A DNA stretch of 64,000 nucleotides from Alteromonas sp. KUL106 (GCF_009811415.1 NZ_BLIG01000024.1:124001-188000); one strand, 5' to 3'. Counted from the stretch's first letter, positions 1 through 10,094 are shown. The notes: a model not told the origin generated them from the letters alone. Program-made: numbers and translations.

Positions 1-282
1 GATGGCGCGGTCATCGTACTTGTCTTTTTCAAGTGCGGACGCGTTTTTCTGCTCAAACTTCATCTCCTCACAATACACTTTGTGGCGGGTTTTGTAACTC
101 ACTTGTTTTTCGTCTTCTTCGTTAGCTATCACGAGTTCATAACGGCTAAAGAAAAAGTGAGAAATACTTTCTTCAAGCGACAATCGACGTGGAAATGCTT
201 TTAGCCATTGTCGCGGAAATTGACTTAACTTGTTAGACACAGCGCCATTCAGCGCGCGGACTGCGCTCAGTGTTCTCATCAT
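1..282 (-). CDS. PEP-CTERM/exosortase-associated acyltransferase (GNAT-like), 3' end outside window
   Basis: Reading the minus strand from an ATG at 280-282 gives 94 uninterrupted codons that run off the left edge, so only the N-terminus is present. Residues about 45-93 resemble the start of the N-acyltransferase family that accompanies exosortase/PEP-CTERM sorting and is distantly related to autoinducer synthases. The visible signature is RYELVIAN, then RHKVYCEEMKFE, then LEKDKYDDRAI. A second ATG follows directly, but AGGGGAG about 10 nt upstream of the first favours position 282. In this family the gene usually lies near exosortase or exopolysaccharide genes. None are in this window, so the partner genes, if any, would be to the left. 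Family assignment is from motif memory and is moderately sure; the substrate is unknown. Confidence 0.65.
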   Translation of the reverse strand, partial: MMRTLSAVRALNGAVSNKLSQFPRQWLKAFPRRLSLEESISHFFFSRYELVIANEEDEKQVSYKTRHKVYCEEMKFEQKNASALEKDKYDDRAI

Positions 283-374
283 TAACGCAAAGCTCCCCTG
301 ATTTTAATTTATTATTCGGCTTGTGGGTAACTTCCTGTTCGCAGCAACAGCCTTAGGTTTATATATTTGGATTT

Positions 375-884
375 CTAATTAATCTTCGCTTTATTATTGG
401 TATCTCTGCTTTGTCTGATAAGTGCATCCCCACTTTTATAATCAGACTTTGATAGGCGGTCATACAGCAAAACATTAGCCGTCGCCGCTAAATTCATACA
501 TGAATAAGTAGGCACGTATACTACGCTGTCGCACCACGATAAAATATCTGCACCGACGCTTCCGTCTTCTGGACCTAGGATATAAAACGCATTATCCGGG
601 TGCTCGAATGCAGGTAGTGGTGTCGCACCTTCAACCAACTCTACTGCAACCACAGATGCTCCCTCAGGTACCACTTCCCTCAAGCTGTCTACACCAACTG
701 TGGGAATAACCTTATGAAACGCCTTCGTGTCTGCGTTGAAATCTTTAGCGAATCGATAGCGTTGACCCGTGTAAAAAACACTGGCTACGCCATAACAACC
801 TGCCGCCCGCAATATAGACGCAACATTGACGGGATTTTTTGGGTTGACTAAACCGATTGATATTTTTTGTTTTGCTATTTGCAC
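375..884 (-). CDS. SpoU/TrmH-family (SPOUT) RNA methyltransferase
   Basis: This 169-residue protein is a small stand-alone SPOUT methyltransferase, expected to transfer a methyl group from S-adenosylmethionine to a ribose 2'-OH or base of tRNA or rRNA in the cytoplasm. The three SpoU motifs are visible: motif 1 near the N-terminus (NVASILRAA, with its Asn and Arg), motif 2 around residues 100-115 (YILGPEDGSVG), and motif 3 around 123-143 (VPTYSCMNLAATANVLLYDR), which forms the trefoil-knot SAM site. The length suits a minimal catalytic domain without an RNA-binding extension. It is monocistronic, between the acyltransferase and a 705-bp gap. The target nucleotide cannot be told from sequence; it is neither a clear TrmL nor TrmH by length and motif wording. 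No strong ribosome-binding site precedes the start. Confidence 0.85.
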   Translation of the reverse strand: MQIAKQKISIGLVNPKNPVNVASILRAAGCYGVASVFYTGQRYRFAKDFNADTKAFHKVIPTVGVDSLREVVPEGASVVAVELVEGATPLPAFEHPDNAFYILGPEDGSVGADILSWCDSVVYVPTYSCMNLAATANVLLYDRLSKSDYKSGDALIRQSRDTNNKAKIN

Positions 885-1589
885 GTTTTATCGAGATTGT
901 TTTTATATTAATTTTTGCATACTGACACGAACAAGCGAATGCGGCTATACGCGGCAGCGAAAAGTAGCCTTAAGTATTATTTAATATACATATGTCGACG
1001 TATCTTATCATTCGCAGAATGACGCTATTTTAAAATCGACAGAGTCTATCTTTTTCGCTAATTCGGCCTGATCAATGTCAAATAATGCGGCTTTTTCAGT
1101 ATTATTTTTCTGTGAGAGGCGTCATTTCTAGTGTATTGCCAAGAAGATACCGCTCGCCGTTTGTGTATTTTTTATCATAACTAAGATCTTTTTAAACACA
1201 GCAATATACAGACCAATACCGTGAAAATATTGCACAACCTTTGAAATGTTTACAGATGGATTTTTCAAAACAGCTTAAAGTAACCGCATTTCAGTTAGTT
1301 AGATCAAAAATGCCATCGAGTAATAGTCGGTACTTTCTTACCTAGCAAACGATAGCGTGATTATTAATATTTTTATAAAAATGAAAATTAAAAAAGAATG
1401 GTAAAAATAAAGGGAATGAAAAAGCAGGATGTAGCCGATTTGAAACACTTTAAACAACTGAATTATAGGAAATTCTCAGATCCCAAGAGAAAAATGTCGA
1501 TAATGTCTTAACCGCTCACTGCAGTTGTTGCGAAAAGCATACACTGGCGTATATGCCTCGACGCATAGTGAAACTTTAATGTGGTGCTC
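885..1589. other. 705-bp intergenic region without recognised gene
   Basis: AT-rich DNA between the minus-strand SPOUT methyltransferase start and the 3' end of the patatin gene. I find no ORF with convincing coding character on either strand, no tRNA-like fold and no strong terminator. The only ATG starts followed by a purine-rich stretch, near 1381, give a few codons. It must contain the methyltransferase promoter. Confidence 0.5.
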
Positions 1590-2450
1590 TTACGCAGACT
1601 TCCGCGTATCAAGATTGATGGCAGGGTTTTCCCTTTTTAAATAACGTCTAGCCATACGTCTTCCCTGCGCATACCCTTTTAACAACTTTTTCTTATCCAT
1701 CGTTAACCGCTTAACACAAAATGCTTCATCTGGCGCTATCACACGTATCATACAATCTGCAGGTGGATTATTAAGGAAATCGAGCGTTTCATTGTAAATA
1801 GCGGCTCGCTTGAGCATTTTTTCAAGAAGGGCTGGTTGGTTACCATACATTTTTTGCATGAGCCACACCGACTTTACCTCTGGCTTAGTAAAGCCTAATG
1901 GCTGTGAAAGAATCACTGTAATATCTCGTGCGCCCATTCTATATGCTTGGATAGCAGGTATCGCGTCTGCAACGCCCCCATCCAGATACCGTATACCGTT
2001 TATCGAAATCTCATCCCGATAGGCCGTAGGCAGCGCACACGAAGCCACCATTAAATCGTCTACATTGTCTTTTGTTGCCTGGATGTATTCGCATTCTCCC
2101 GACTCGGCATTTGTGATCCCCACAAAAAGCGGCATACTACTCTTCTCACCGGGGGCAGGAATATTCATAGACTGCTTTGAATGGTGCCATAACCAATGAA
2201 CATCGGTCATATGGCCCCCCTTGATGAATCGAAGCGGACTGAAGAACTCTCGCTTCGTTGCGTATTGAGTGATTATGGTTTTACTCAATCCATGCATTTT
2301 CGACACGTACGTTGAAAGATTAGTAGCTCCTGCTGAAACCCCAATCGCGAAGTCGAACGAATGAAAATCATGCTCCATAAATTTGTCTAGCACGCCTGCT
2401 GCAAATACTCCGCGCATTGCGCCACCTTCTACAACAAGTGCACTTTTCAT
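1590..2450 (-). CDS. patatin-like phospholipase family protein (YjjU-like)
   Basis: A 286-residue patatin-fold lipid acyl hydrolase. The N-terminus carries the oxyanion-hole glycine loop (EGGAMRG, residues 8-14). The nucleophile elbow is GVSAG with Ser39, and the second dyad residue is Asp157 in LDGG. These give the Ser-Asp dyad typical of patatins, and the length matches the bacterial YjjU group. No signal peptide is evident, so it is probably cytoplasmic or peripherally membrane-associated. The start is supported by AGGAGAGGA a few nucleotides upstream of the ATG. It lies downstream of the pullulanase gene but is separated from it by a strong terminator, so it is probably transcribed on its own. 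The physiological lipid substrate is unknown. Confidence 0.87.
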   Translation of the reverse strand: MKSALVVEGGAMRGVFAAGVLDKFMEHDFHSFDFAIGVSAGATNLSTYVSKMHGLSKTIITQYATKREFFSPLRFIKGGHMTDVHWLWHHSKQSMNIPAPGEKSSMPLFVGITNAESGECEYIQATKDNVDDLMVASCALPTAYRDEISINGIRYLDGGVADAIPAIQAYRMGARDITVILSQPLGFTKPEVKSVWLMQKMYGNQPALLEKMLKRAAIYNETLDFLNNPPADCMIRVIAPDEAFCVKRLTMDKKKLLKGYAQGRRMARRYLKRENPAINLDTRKSA

Positions 2451-2542
2451 TTTCCTCTCCTTTTGAATTCATTTAAGCGCTCTGGTATGACCACTTCATT
2501 TTGATTCATATTAAAAAATAATCAAGAGATATGCCAAAAACA

Positions 2543-2570
2543 AAAAAACCGCGAACATCGTCGCGGCTTT
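2543..2570 (-). terminator. rho-independent terminator of the pullulanase transcript
   Basis: On the minus strand a CCGCGA/TCGCGG stem with a 6-nt loop, extended by flanking A/T pairs, is followed by a run of seven T. It lies just past the pullulanase stop codon and before the patatin start. Confidence 0.8.
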
Positions 2571-2617
2571 CAAGGTTTCTTCGACTTTTTACATCGACGT
2601 TAATACTTATGACGCAC

Positions 2618-5600
2618 TTATTTTTTCGTGACCGTTAATGTAGGCGCATTACCATCAGGTCCCGATACCATAAACTCGTAAAGCCCCGATTCAGCAATTT
2701 CAATCATAAGGTTGTTGTTACTCTCACCTAATATTTTCGGCTCGCTCGGTGTTACTACATTACTTGCAGCATCGTTCGGGTTGCCAAGATTGACCGTAGC
2801 CCAATCTTCCGAGGCAACTTTAAATTCAATGCTACCCGCACTCAACTCGATGTCAGCGGTGTAAACACTTTCTCCTTGATATTCAAACATATCTACCGCT
2901 CCCCAGCCGTTCATACCACCACGGATGTAAACTTGCGTATCACCCCAAAACGCTTCTTTAAATACACCAATAGTCGGTCCATCTAAATCAGTCACGTTAA
3001 AGACGAAAACATATCGGTCTGCGGTTTCAATGTTTAGGATAAGGTTATCGTTAGTGGCAGCAAGCCCTAAGGTTTGACCCGGCGCTAGATTGCGGTCGGC
3101 GTCATCTGCTGAGAATGCACCAAAGTTCACGGTACTCCAATCTTCAGAAGCCACTTTAAACTCGTAAGTGCCAGGCTCAAGATTACGCGCGAAGGTGTAT
3201 ATCCGCCCACCCTGATATGTAAATTCCTCATCTGTACCCCAACCGTTCATTGCACCACGAAGATACACCGGTGTGCCAACATAGGGCTCTTCATTTTCAA
3301 CAGTAATAATTGGTGCTTCACTGTCCGTCGCATCGACGGTAAACAGGTATGTCGCACTGATGGTAGGTGTAAAGGACAAGTTCGTATTAGTGCGTGCAAG
3401 TACCTTTTCTTCACCCGCCATTACAGTACCGTCTTCACCATCTGCAGCACCAAAGTTTACCGTACTCCAATCTTCAGACGCGAACTTAAACCCGTAGGTT
3501 ACACCGCCTTCTAGCACAGCAGTAACCGTGTATTTACCATCACCTTGATACGTAAACGCATCATTAGTTGACCAACCATTCATGTCTCCACGAAGGTAAG
3601 CAATGGTGTCACCGTAAGGGACAACGTCAGGCGCACCAGACGTAGCAAACGCTGAAAGACCATAACCTTGGGCGCCAGATTGTGGTTTAACAAACACGGC
3701 AATGGTAAGCGCAGGAACGGTAAAGGTACCGTTACCGTCTTCGCCCTCGACAAAGGTGGCGCCGCGTACCGTGGCATCAACGGAATTCATTTGTGTGGCA
3801 TGGAGCGAAAAGCCCGTTGCAGTGTTAACGGTGATAGACTTCTCTTCATATCCCGTATTCACTAGCACCATAATCGCATCATTCATCATGTCTAGGTCTT
3901 GACGAGACACATCGCTGTTTTCCGATATGCCGTCATCAATGCTCATCGCGATGAGGCCACGCTGCTGGCGCTCACCGATATTGTGAAAACCAATACGATC
4001 GATAATGTCTTCAGCGGTGGTCAATCTAAACAATGGGCTTGTCATACGAATGTTTAGCAACTCTGCAAACACGTCGGAAGCGAATATAATATCGGCCATC
4101 GACGCAGCGCGGTTCGGACTATAAATAAACTCACCCATTTCTTCCCAGCGGGCTTCATTGTCCTGTGCTAGCGGTAAGCCTACATTCCAGTTGTTGGTCT
4201 CATAAGTGAAATCCACATAGTTAAACCAATCTCCTGCATCATAAGTGTTTCTATCCATTGATTTGGAACGAAGCATGTCGCCACCCATTTGCAGGAATGG
4301 AATGCCTTGAGATACAAGGTTGATACCCATAGCTACGTTTTGTGCACGTACCCGTTCAGCGAGCGTGATATCTTGTGGGAGCGTGTAGTTTAACTGATCC
4401 CATAGTGTTTCATTATCATGCTTTGACACGTAGTTAATGATATCTGCTGGATCTTCAGCATAGCCACCCAAATTACTTGTTGCACCAGCACTGCCTGAAG
4501 ACGTTTCTAATACATAGTCTTTCAATGTGCCTATCATGCCCATTTTCACGCGGTCTTGTGCGCTTAATAACCCTTCATCCTCTGGTCTGAAAATAGCGCC
4601 TTGACGAATGGCTTCACGAATACGGTCGTTATAGGTACCAATCTGTGTACCGGCCATATTGAGCTGGCTTGCCTGCTCGTAACCACGGTCTATTTTGGTC
4701 CAACCTTCTCCATAAAAGTAATTATCTTCGTCAATAGAATGAACAGCATCACGCAAGCGCACCATGGTGTCTTTTGTGGCTTGGCTCATAATATCAAAAC
4801 GGAAAGAGTCATACTTATAGTGTTCAGTCCACATAAGCAGTGAGTCTTTCATGAATTTTTCCATCATGACATTACGAGGTTCGGTGTCATCACAGCATGT
4901 TTCACGAACAATCGCCCCCGTATCCACTTCGTAACGGTGGTAGTAGCCCGGTACCGCTTTGTCTAAAACTGACTTGCTGAAAACACCCGATGCATTGGTA
5001 TGGTTGTATACAACGTCTAATGCAACACGAAGTCCCATCTCGTGAAGAGCCTGAATCATTGCGCGCATTTCTACTATGCGTTCAACACCTTCTGCACTTG
5101 ACGCGTAACTACCCTCCGGCGCGTTGAAGTGATGAGGGTCATATCCCCAGTTAAACGTATCTAGATTCCGCAAATCATTCGTAAGCTGTTGTGCCTTGCC
5201 CGCTTCAGAGAGTGGATCATAAGAATTGTAAACATCGATTAGCAGTGCGTTTGGGCTTTCTTCTTCACACACGGCTGCACTGCTGTTTAAGCGACACAAT
5301 TTGCCTACCGTATCGTACAAATCAACAGTTTTAGTTGGGTCTTCGTCAATGGTTGCGATGTCATTCGCTGGAAGGATATGAAAGTAAGTAAGCCCCGCCT
5401 CAATTAGCTTTTTAAGGTGTTCGACCGGCGCTGTACCGTCTTCCGTGAAGGCAAGGTATTTACCTCGATTTTCTTCAGAAGTCGACATATCACGCACACT
5501 GAAATCACGAATGTGACCTTCGTAAATAACTGCGTCTTCGTAATTTTCAACCGTAGGGATGGTGTGAGAATCCCACCCTTCAGGTTTTAAATCATCATCC

Positions 5601-6949
5601 GCTAGATTTACAAAGCGCGAGAAACGGCCGTTTGTGCTTAGTGATACAGAATATGGGTCTGTTACAAGCAGTGTCTCTACTTTGCCCGTTATCGGGTGAT
5701 AAACAGTGACTTCATAACGGTAAAGCTGACGGTCAAGCGACATATCACCTTCATGGCGCCACACACCTGAGGTATCGTCACGAACCATTTCAATACGTTG
5801 GTTTAATGTCTTGTTGTCGTTATAAAGTAAAAGGTCAACATTTGAAGCAGTAGGTGCCCACAGTGCAGCAGTTATACCTGCGTCAGTGTAGATTCCGCCA
5901 AGTTGAGCTTCGTCAGCATCGTCTTCCCCCAAGGTGTACAGGGCATCAATAGCATTTGCTAATTGGATACCTGTTGCTGCTACAAGCGTCCCGTCAGCAT
6001 CATATCCGCCAACAACCGCTTGTGTCGTCAATACCGTTTTGGCATCTTCTACCGACCAGTCACCTTCCCATGCTTGCATAGAAGACAAATGCGGCGCGCG
6101 GGTAGATTGCTCCTCGGTAAGCGTTGTACTCATTAAAGTTACTTGAGTACCGTTAATCCCCTCATCGAGTGTGCTCTCTAAATCAGCAGCCGCTGAATAG
6201 TGAAGCTTTACCTCTGAAACCGTTTCAGGTACGTCCCATAAAATGGTGTTGGCGTCTAACCAATGTGCACCAAAGCCCTCTATATCCACAGGCTGAGGAC
6301 CAAGCGACATTATGGGGAACTCAAATATTGTTGGCTCACCAGAAAGGGTAAAGTTCATGCGTACAAAGGTTTCATCGTCTTGTACTAGCGAACCTTTGAA
6401 ATCACCGCCCCCCATTTCTTTACCGGCGTCATCGGTGCCTTTGTGAATGATAAAGTTATGACAGCTACCGTACCCTTCTTTGAGCTCTAAAATCCAATAT
6501 GCACCGTAGTTTGGATCGATGCCGCTGTGAATACGCCCGTTTGCCCAATCCGTGTCTGCATCGGCATAAGCATCACATGCATCATTGTTCCAAGTATGTA
6601 GTCTCCAGCCTTCATAAGCCGCATCGTTGCTTGAATTATCCGCGTCCACTGCCGCACGGTTATAGTACAACACAGCTTGATTAGCTGAGGGGGTGAATAC
6701 TGGAGCAGGTAAGTTAGGGTTTGCACCAGCCTCACATGCGTCGTTTGCTTCATTAGGGACAAGCGGCGCATCGCATTGAATGGGTGGTGGTGGTTCACAA
6801 GCTGTACCTGCTGCGTTAGGTACATTAGGCACCTCGCAGGTCAACAAGTCATTTGTGCCAGGCTCAACCTCCGAGCCTCCACAACCAGCAAGTGTATAAG
6901 CGCCTACTAGGAGTAACGCGGCGCGCACTACTCTTTTTTTAGTAAACAT
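2618..6949 (-). CDS. pullulanase-type alpha-1,6-glucosidase lipoprotein (GH13) with three C-terminal tandem modules
   Basis: A 1443-residue surface or periplasmic lipoprotein that should cleave alpha-1,6 branches of pullulan, glycogen or starch. It has a lipobox LAGC with Cys23, then a Cys/Pro-rich linker. A pullulanase-associated (CBM41-like) N-terminal domain follows, then an E-set region and the GH13 barrel. The four GH13 regions are present: DVVYNH, FRFDIM with nucleophile Asp719, YGEGW with acid/base Glu748, and KHDNE with Asp845. NWGYDP, typical of pullulanases, is also present. After the pullulanase C-terminal region come three repeats of about 105 residues (about 1110-1443), each with an RGxMNGW motif and an ASEDWxTVN motif; these are probably starch-binding. 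An ATG at 7036 overlaps the receptor stop codon. I prefer 6949 because AGGAG lies upstream and it starts directly with the lipoprotein signal. Probably co-transcribed with the TonB receptor upstream. Confidence 0.9.
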   Translation of the reverse strand: MFTKKRVVRAALLLVGAYTLAGCGGSEVEPGTNDLLTCEVPNVPNAAGTACEPPPPIQCDAPLVPNEANDACEAGANPNLPAPVFTPSANQAVLYYNRAAVDADNSSNDAAYEGWRLHTWNNDACDAYADADTDWANGRIHSGIDPNYGAYWILELKEGYGSCHNFIIHKGTDDAGKEMGGGDFKGSLVQDDETFVRMNFTLSGEPTIFEFPIMSLGPQPVDIEGFGAHWLDANTILWDVPETVSEVKLHYSAAADLESTLDEGINGTQVTLMSTTLTEEQSTRAPHLSSMQAWEGDWSVEDAKTVLTTQAVVGGYDADGTLVAATGIQLANAIDALYTLGEDDADEAQLGGIYTDAGITAALWAPTASNVDLLLYNDNKTLNQRIEMVRDDTSGVWRHEGDMSLDRQLYRYEVTVYHPITGKVETLLVTDPYSVSLSTNGRFSRFVNLADDDLKPEGWDSHTIPTVENYEDAVIYEGHIRDFSVRDMSTSEENRGKYLAFTEDGTAPVEHLKKLIEAGLTYFHILPANDIATIDEDPTKTVDLYDTVGKLCRLNSSAAVCEEESPNALLIDVYNSYDPLSEAGKAQQLTNDLRNLDTFNWGYDPHHFNAPEGSYASSAEGVERIVEMRAMIQALHEMGLRVALDVVYNHTNASGVFSKSVLDKAVPGYYHRYEVDTGAIVRETCCDDTEPRNVMMEKFMKDSLLMWTEHYKYDSFRFDIMSQATKDTMVRLRDAVHSIDEDNYFYGEGWTKIDRGYEQASQLNMAGTQIGTYNDRIREAIRQGAIFRPEDEGLLSAQDRVKMGMIGTLKDYVLETSSGSAGATSNLGGYAEDPADIINYVSKHDNETLWDQLNYTLPQDITLAERVRAQNVAMGINLVSQGIPFLQMGGDMLRSKSMDRNTYDAGDWFNYVDFTYETNNWNVGLPLAQDNEARWEEMGEFIYSPNRAASMADIIFASDVFAELLNIRMTSPLFRLTTAEDIIDRIGFHNIGERQQRGLIAMSIDDGISENSDVSRQDLDMMNDAIMVLVNTGYEEKSITVNTATGFSLHATQMNSVDATVRGATFVEGEDGNGTFTVPALTIAVFVKPQSGAQGYGLSAFATSGAPDVVPYGDTIAYLRGDMNGWSTNDAFTYQGDGKYTVTAVLEGGVTYGFKFASEDWSTVNFGAADGEDGTVMAGEEKVLARTNTNLSFTPTISATYLFTVDATDSEAPIITVENEEPYVGTPVYLRGAMNGWGTDEEFTYQGGRIYTFARNLEPGTYEFKVASEDWSTVNFGAFSADDADRNLAPGQTLGLAATNDNLILNIETADRYVFVFNVTDLDGPTIGVFKEAFWGDTQVYIRGGMNGWGAVDMFEYQGESVYTADIELSAGSIEFKVASEDWATVNLGNPNDAASNVVTPSEPKILGESNNNLMIEIAESGLYEFMVSGPDGNAPTLTVTKK

Positions 6950-7032
6950 AGAATTCTCCTGAATATTTTTGCTGCTTTTGGCAACCGAGTGTTCCTTCGC
7001 GTTGCTAAAAAAATTACCTAAGATGCTGTTTT

Positions 7033-10000
7033 TCATAGTTGATATGTCATCCCTAAGTAATATTGCGTGCCAAAGTATTGAATAGTGCCGGTTTGCTCTT
7101 CTGATGCGAAATAACTCTTCGTTGGCTCGTCAGTGAGGTTATTAACTTGAAACAATACGCTCCAGTTATCGTTGATTTCGTAAGACGCCTGGTAGTCGAT
7201 AACGAGTTCTTCATCGAAGTTAACCACTTGATCGTTCACCGCGACCTGCTGTGAAACAAACGCGTCGCGGTAACGGCTAGACAATCGGGTTTCGAAGCCT
7301 TCGTATTCCCAGAAAACGGTTAGTGTGGCCACGTTTTCAGAAAGCCCCGGTAAATTAGCAGCATAAACGTTATCTCCTAGCGTGCGCTGAATTTCACTTT
7401 CTGTGTAAGAGTAACTAGCGCTCACACCCAGACCTGACCACATGCCAGGCAGCATGCTGTAAATTTGTGTATAGGCGATTTCTAAACCGCGAATATAGCC
7501 ACCTTCTGCGTTATTTACTGCGGTACTGTAGCTACCATTTTCAGTGGGAACAGTGATAAAGATAGGATCGCCATTTGCGTCACGAGCCAGTTCTGCTTCT
7601 TGCCCAGTGAACTCTGGCGTTAAGTAAACCGGCACGCTTACATTGTCAGGGATGACAATGCCGTTCGCTTCAAAATCGTAAGGCTCTATCTCGATATCTT
7701 CTACGAATGATTCAATATCCTTATAGAATCCGGCGACAACCAGCGCGCCTTCCGTATCTGAGAAGTAATATTCCCAAGACACGTCGTATTGCGTTGCGTA
7801 AAACGGCTCCAAATAAGGACTGTTACGCGCATTACCACTGACTCTCGCCGTAGGGTTAGAGAGCGTGATTTCACCCGAGTCCCTGTCTTGAAAAGCGGTA
7901 ACTGTTTCAATTGTGGTTGATGCATTAGCGGCAAAACGGTTGATCGGCGCTCTACCCATGACTTTTGCTGCTGCCACGCGAAGCTGCGTGTCATCGGTTA
8001 GTTTAAAGTTCAGGTTAATGGATGGCAGGACATCAGAGTACTCGTGACTTATTAACGCTGGGCGATAGAAGTTGTTGATAAGTCCCGCTTCGTCAGTGAT
8101 GTTTTGTGCTCCAGCAGTAGGGTCGCTTACTTCAATCGATGTGCCTGTCTCTAGGTCTTCGATTAACTGTGTCGCACGCTGCAGCGCCGTTGAACTCTGC
8201 TTACTTTTGACATAACGAACACCGATATTACCCGTCACTGGGATACTGCCAATTTCAGTATTAATCTTTGCCATCAAATAAGCAGAATTCACAGTTTCAA
8301 AAACATCGCCGCTTTCTTGTAACGTCCATGCTGTCGCGGGTCCTGTACCCGGGCCATTGATCACACCTGCGGCACCGGGTCCCCAGGTTTGAATTGGCTG
8401 TGGTCTACCGCCAGGGAACCACGCATTCAGTGCACTGTTTAAGTCAACTGAAAGATAACTGGGAAAGTAACCGAAATCACCACTCCAATTTACCTCTTCA
8501 ACCATGTCTGACGTTAAACGAAGCGGCGGCTCGCTCACTGAAAAAGCACTGTCGTTTCCATATTCGAAGACAGATCGATCATTATTGTATTCTCGATCAG
8601 AGTAACGATAACCGAATTCAAACCCCGAAATGATGGGCACATCAACGTAATACTGAAAATCAACACGATACGCGTCTAGCTCGTCTTTGTTTTCAAATGG
8701 GTAGATACCGTATTTACTGACCATAACGCGATCTAAATCAGTGAAGGCATCAATTTGGTTAAAGCCAATATCAGGTAGATTTAAGCCGTTAAGCAAATAG
8801 GATATTTGAACGTTTTCGTCAAATACTGGATTTGCTGCTCTTGCGTCTTCGCCCACTAGCGACCATAAAAGCCCGTTTCTGAAGTCACTTTCAGCGCTAG
8901 AACGAGATACGTCGAACTGAACAGCCAAATCAGGTGAAATCTCCCAGCTGGCGTTTACGCCTAAATTAGTCACGCTGTCAAAATCTTGATTGTCGTCGTT
9001 TACCAGTTCAACACGGGTAAAGCTATTGTCCGTACGAGAGAAAGTACCGCCAATGACACTGTTGTTAACTACAACTGGATTTGTGATCCCGGCATTAATA
9101 CCGCCTAGTTTCACGCGAAAACCGCGAGCAAACGCCTCAGAATCAAATTTAGAGATAAATGCATCAGCTTTTAGTGTAAACGTATCGATAGGTGCCCATT
9201 CAAACGCAGCAACATAACCGTCACGGGTCTCTTCCCCGCCTTTGTGCTGCATTTCAAAACCTTCTGAAATAAGTTCACAACTGGGGCATTCTGAAGGACC
9301 GTCAGTATCACCCGCTACTCCATCAACATCAACCTGTCCATTGTACGCTAAACCGATGAACTGAGTAGAAACGCTTGGCTGGAATAAACGGGCGTAGCCC
9401 AATGAAACACCGAGCGTATCATCAAGGAATTTTCCCTGATAAGAGAAACTCAATCTGTGGCCATATTCTGTAGCGTCACTTATCTCTGACGCCCGGTCAT
9501 TGTACATTCCACGCATGTTAGCACTGAACTTATGTTGCTCTTCAATGGCGAGAGGCGATGCTGTTTTGAGTTCTACCGTACCTGCTATACCACCTTCGAT
9601 AAGCGATGCCTTGGGTGATTTATATACCGCTGCCTCACTAATCAGCTCTGAAGGATATTGGTCAAATTCAATAGCGCGGCTTCCGCTGGTGGAGACCTGC
9701 TCTCTGCCGTTTAATGTAGAAAATACAAAGTCGCCAGATAAACCACGAATGTTAATTTGAGCAGCTTGCCCACCAGTACGTACTGCCGAAATACCCGGTA
9801 AGCGTGTCAGTGCATCTGCCATAGATACATCCGGAAGCCCACCTAAATCATCTGCAGATATTTGTTCAGAAACCGTATCAGAGAAACGCTTCTGGTTTAG
9901 TGATTGGATTAAGCTTGTACTAAAACCACGTACTTCGATACGTTCTAAAGTATCTTCCTGTGGTCGCTCAACTTCGTCTACGGGTGTGTCTGGTGACTCT

Positions 10001-10083
10001 TGGGCATAGAGCGGCAACGCACTAAACGCGACCCCACTACTGATCAAGGCCGCCATAATAGTGCTGGGTTTGAATGTTTTCAT
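7033..10083 (-). CDS. TonB-dependent receptor, probably for alpha-glucans/maltodextrins
   Basis: A 1016-residue outer-membrane receptor with an N-terminal signal peptide (about 28 residues, ending near LYAQE). A plug domain follows, with RIEVRGF, the LPDVSMADALTRLPGI segment and NIRGL, then a large beta-barrel to the C-terminus. The wording fits the long proteobacterial (Xanthomonas/Caulobacter-type) carbohydrate receptors. It would import oligosaccharides using TonB/ExbBD energy. The pullulanase gene lies immediately downstream and almost overlaps, so maltodextrin or pullulan fragments are the likely substrate; this is inference from context. The signal sequence resembles that of the second receptor (MKxFKP then AALIS). 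A LacI-type palindrome lies 115 nt upstream of the start. A vicinal Cys pair (ECPSCE) is unusual for a barrel loop. Confidence 0.9.
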   Translation of the reverse strand: MKTFKPSTIMAALISSGVAFSALPLYAQESPDTPVDEVERPQEDTLERIEVRGFSTSLIQSLNQKRFSDTVSEQISADDLGGLPDVSMADALTRLPGISAVRTGGQAAQINIRGLSGDFVFSTLNGREQVSTSGSRAIEFDQYPSELISEAAVYKSPKASLIEGGIAGTVELKTASPLAIEEQHKFSANMRGMYNDRASEISDATEYGHRLSFSYQGKFLDDTLGVSLGYARLFQPSVSTQFIGLAYNGQVDVDGVAGDTDGPSECPSCELISEGFEMQHKGGEETRDGYVAAFEWAPIDTFTLKADAFISKFDSEAFARGFRVKLGGINAGITNPVVVNNSVIGGTFSRTDNSFTRVELVNDDNQDFDSVTNLGVNASWEISPDLAVQFDVSRSSAESDFRNGLLWSLVGEDARAANPVFDENVQISYLLNGLNLPDIGFNQIDAFTDLDRVMVSKYGIYPFENKDELDAYRVDFQYYVDVPIISGFEFGYRYSDREYNNDRSVFEYGNDSAFSVSEPPLRLTSDMVEEVNWSGDFGYFPSYLSVDLNSALNAWFPGGRPQPIQTWGPGAAGVINGPGTGPATAWTLQESGDVFETVNSAYLMAKINTEIGSIPVTGNIGVRYVKSKQSSTALQRATQLIEDLETGTSIEVSDPTAGAQNITDEAGLINNFYRPALISHEYSDVLPSINLNFKLTDDTQLRVAAAKVMGRAPINRFAANASTTIETVTAFQDRDSGEITLSNPTARVSGNARNSPYLEPFYATQYDVSWEYYFSDTEGALVVAGFYKDIESFVEDIEIEPYDFEANGIVIPDNVSVPVYLTPEFTGQEAELARDANGDPIFITVPTENGSYSTAVNNAEGGYIRGLEIAYTQIYSMLPGMWSGLGVSASYSYTESEIQRTLGDNVYAANLPGLSENVATLTVFWEYEGFETRLSSRYRDAFVSQQVAVNDQVVNFDEELVIDYQASYEINDNWSVLFQVNNLTDEPTKSYFASEEQTGTIQYFGTQYYLGMTYQL

Positions 10084-10084
10084 T

Positions 10085-10094
10085 GGTGTCCCAT
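10085..10094 (-). promoter_or_regulatory. conserved 10-nt leader motif ATGGGACACC before receptor start
   Basis: On the minus strand ATGGGACACC ends one base before the receptor ATG. The identical 10-mer stands before the second receptor gene at 16399-16408. It contains an out-of-frame ATG that opens a four-codon ORF (MGHQ) whose TGA overlaps the receptor start codon. Confidence 0.4.

Noticed and set aside
2618..7036. Longer pullulanase frame starting at an ATG that overlaps the receptor stop (ATGA)
   Set aside because: The ATG at 6949 has AGGAG upstream and begins directly with the lipoprotein signal; the longer form would bury the signal peptide behind 29 polar residues. Coupling through 7036 cannot be fully excluded.
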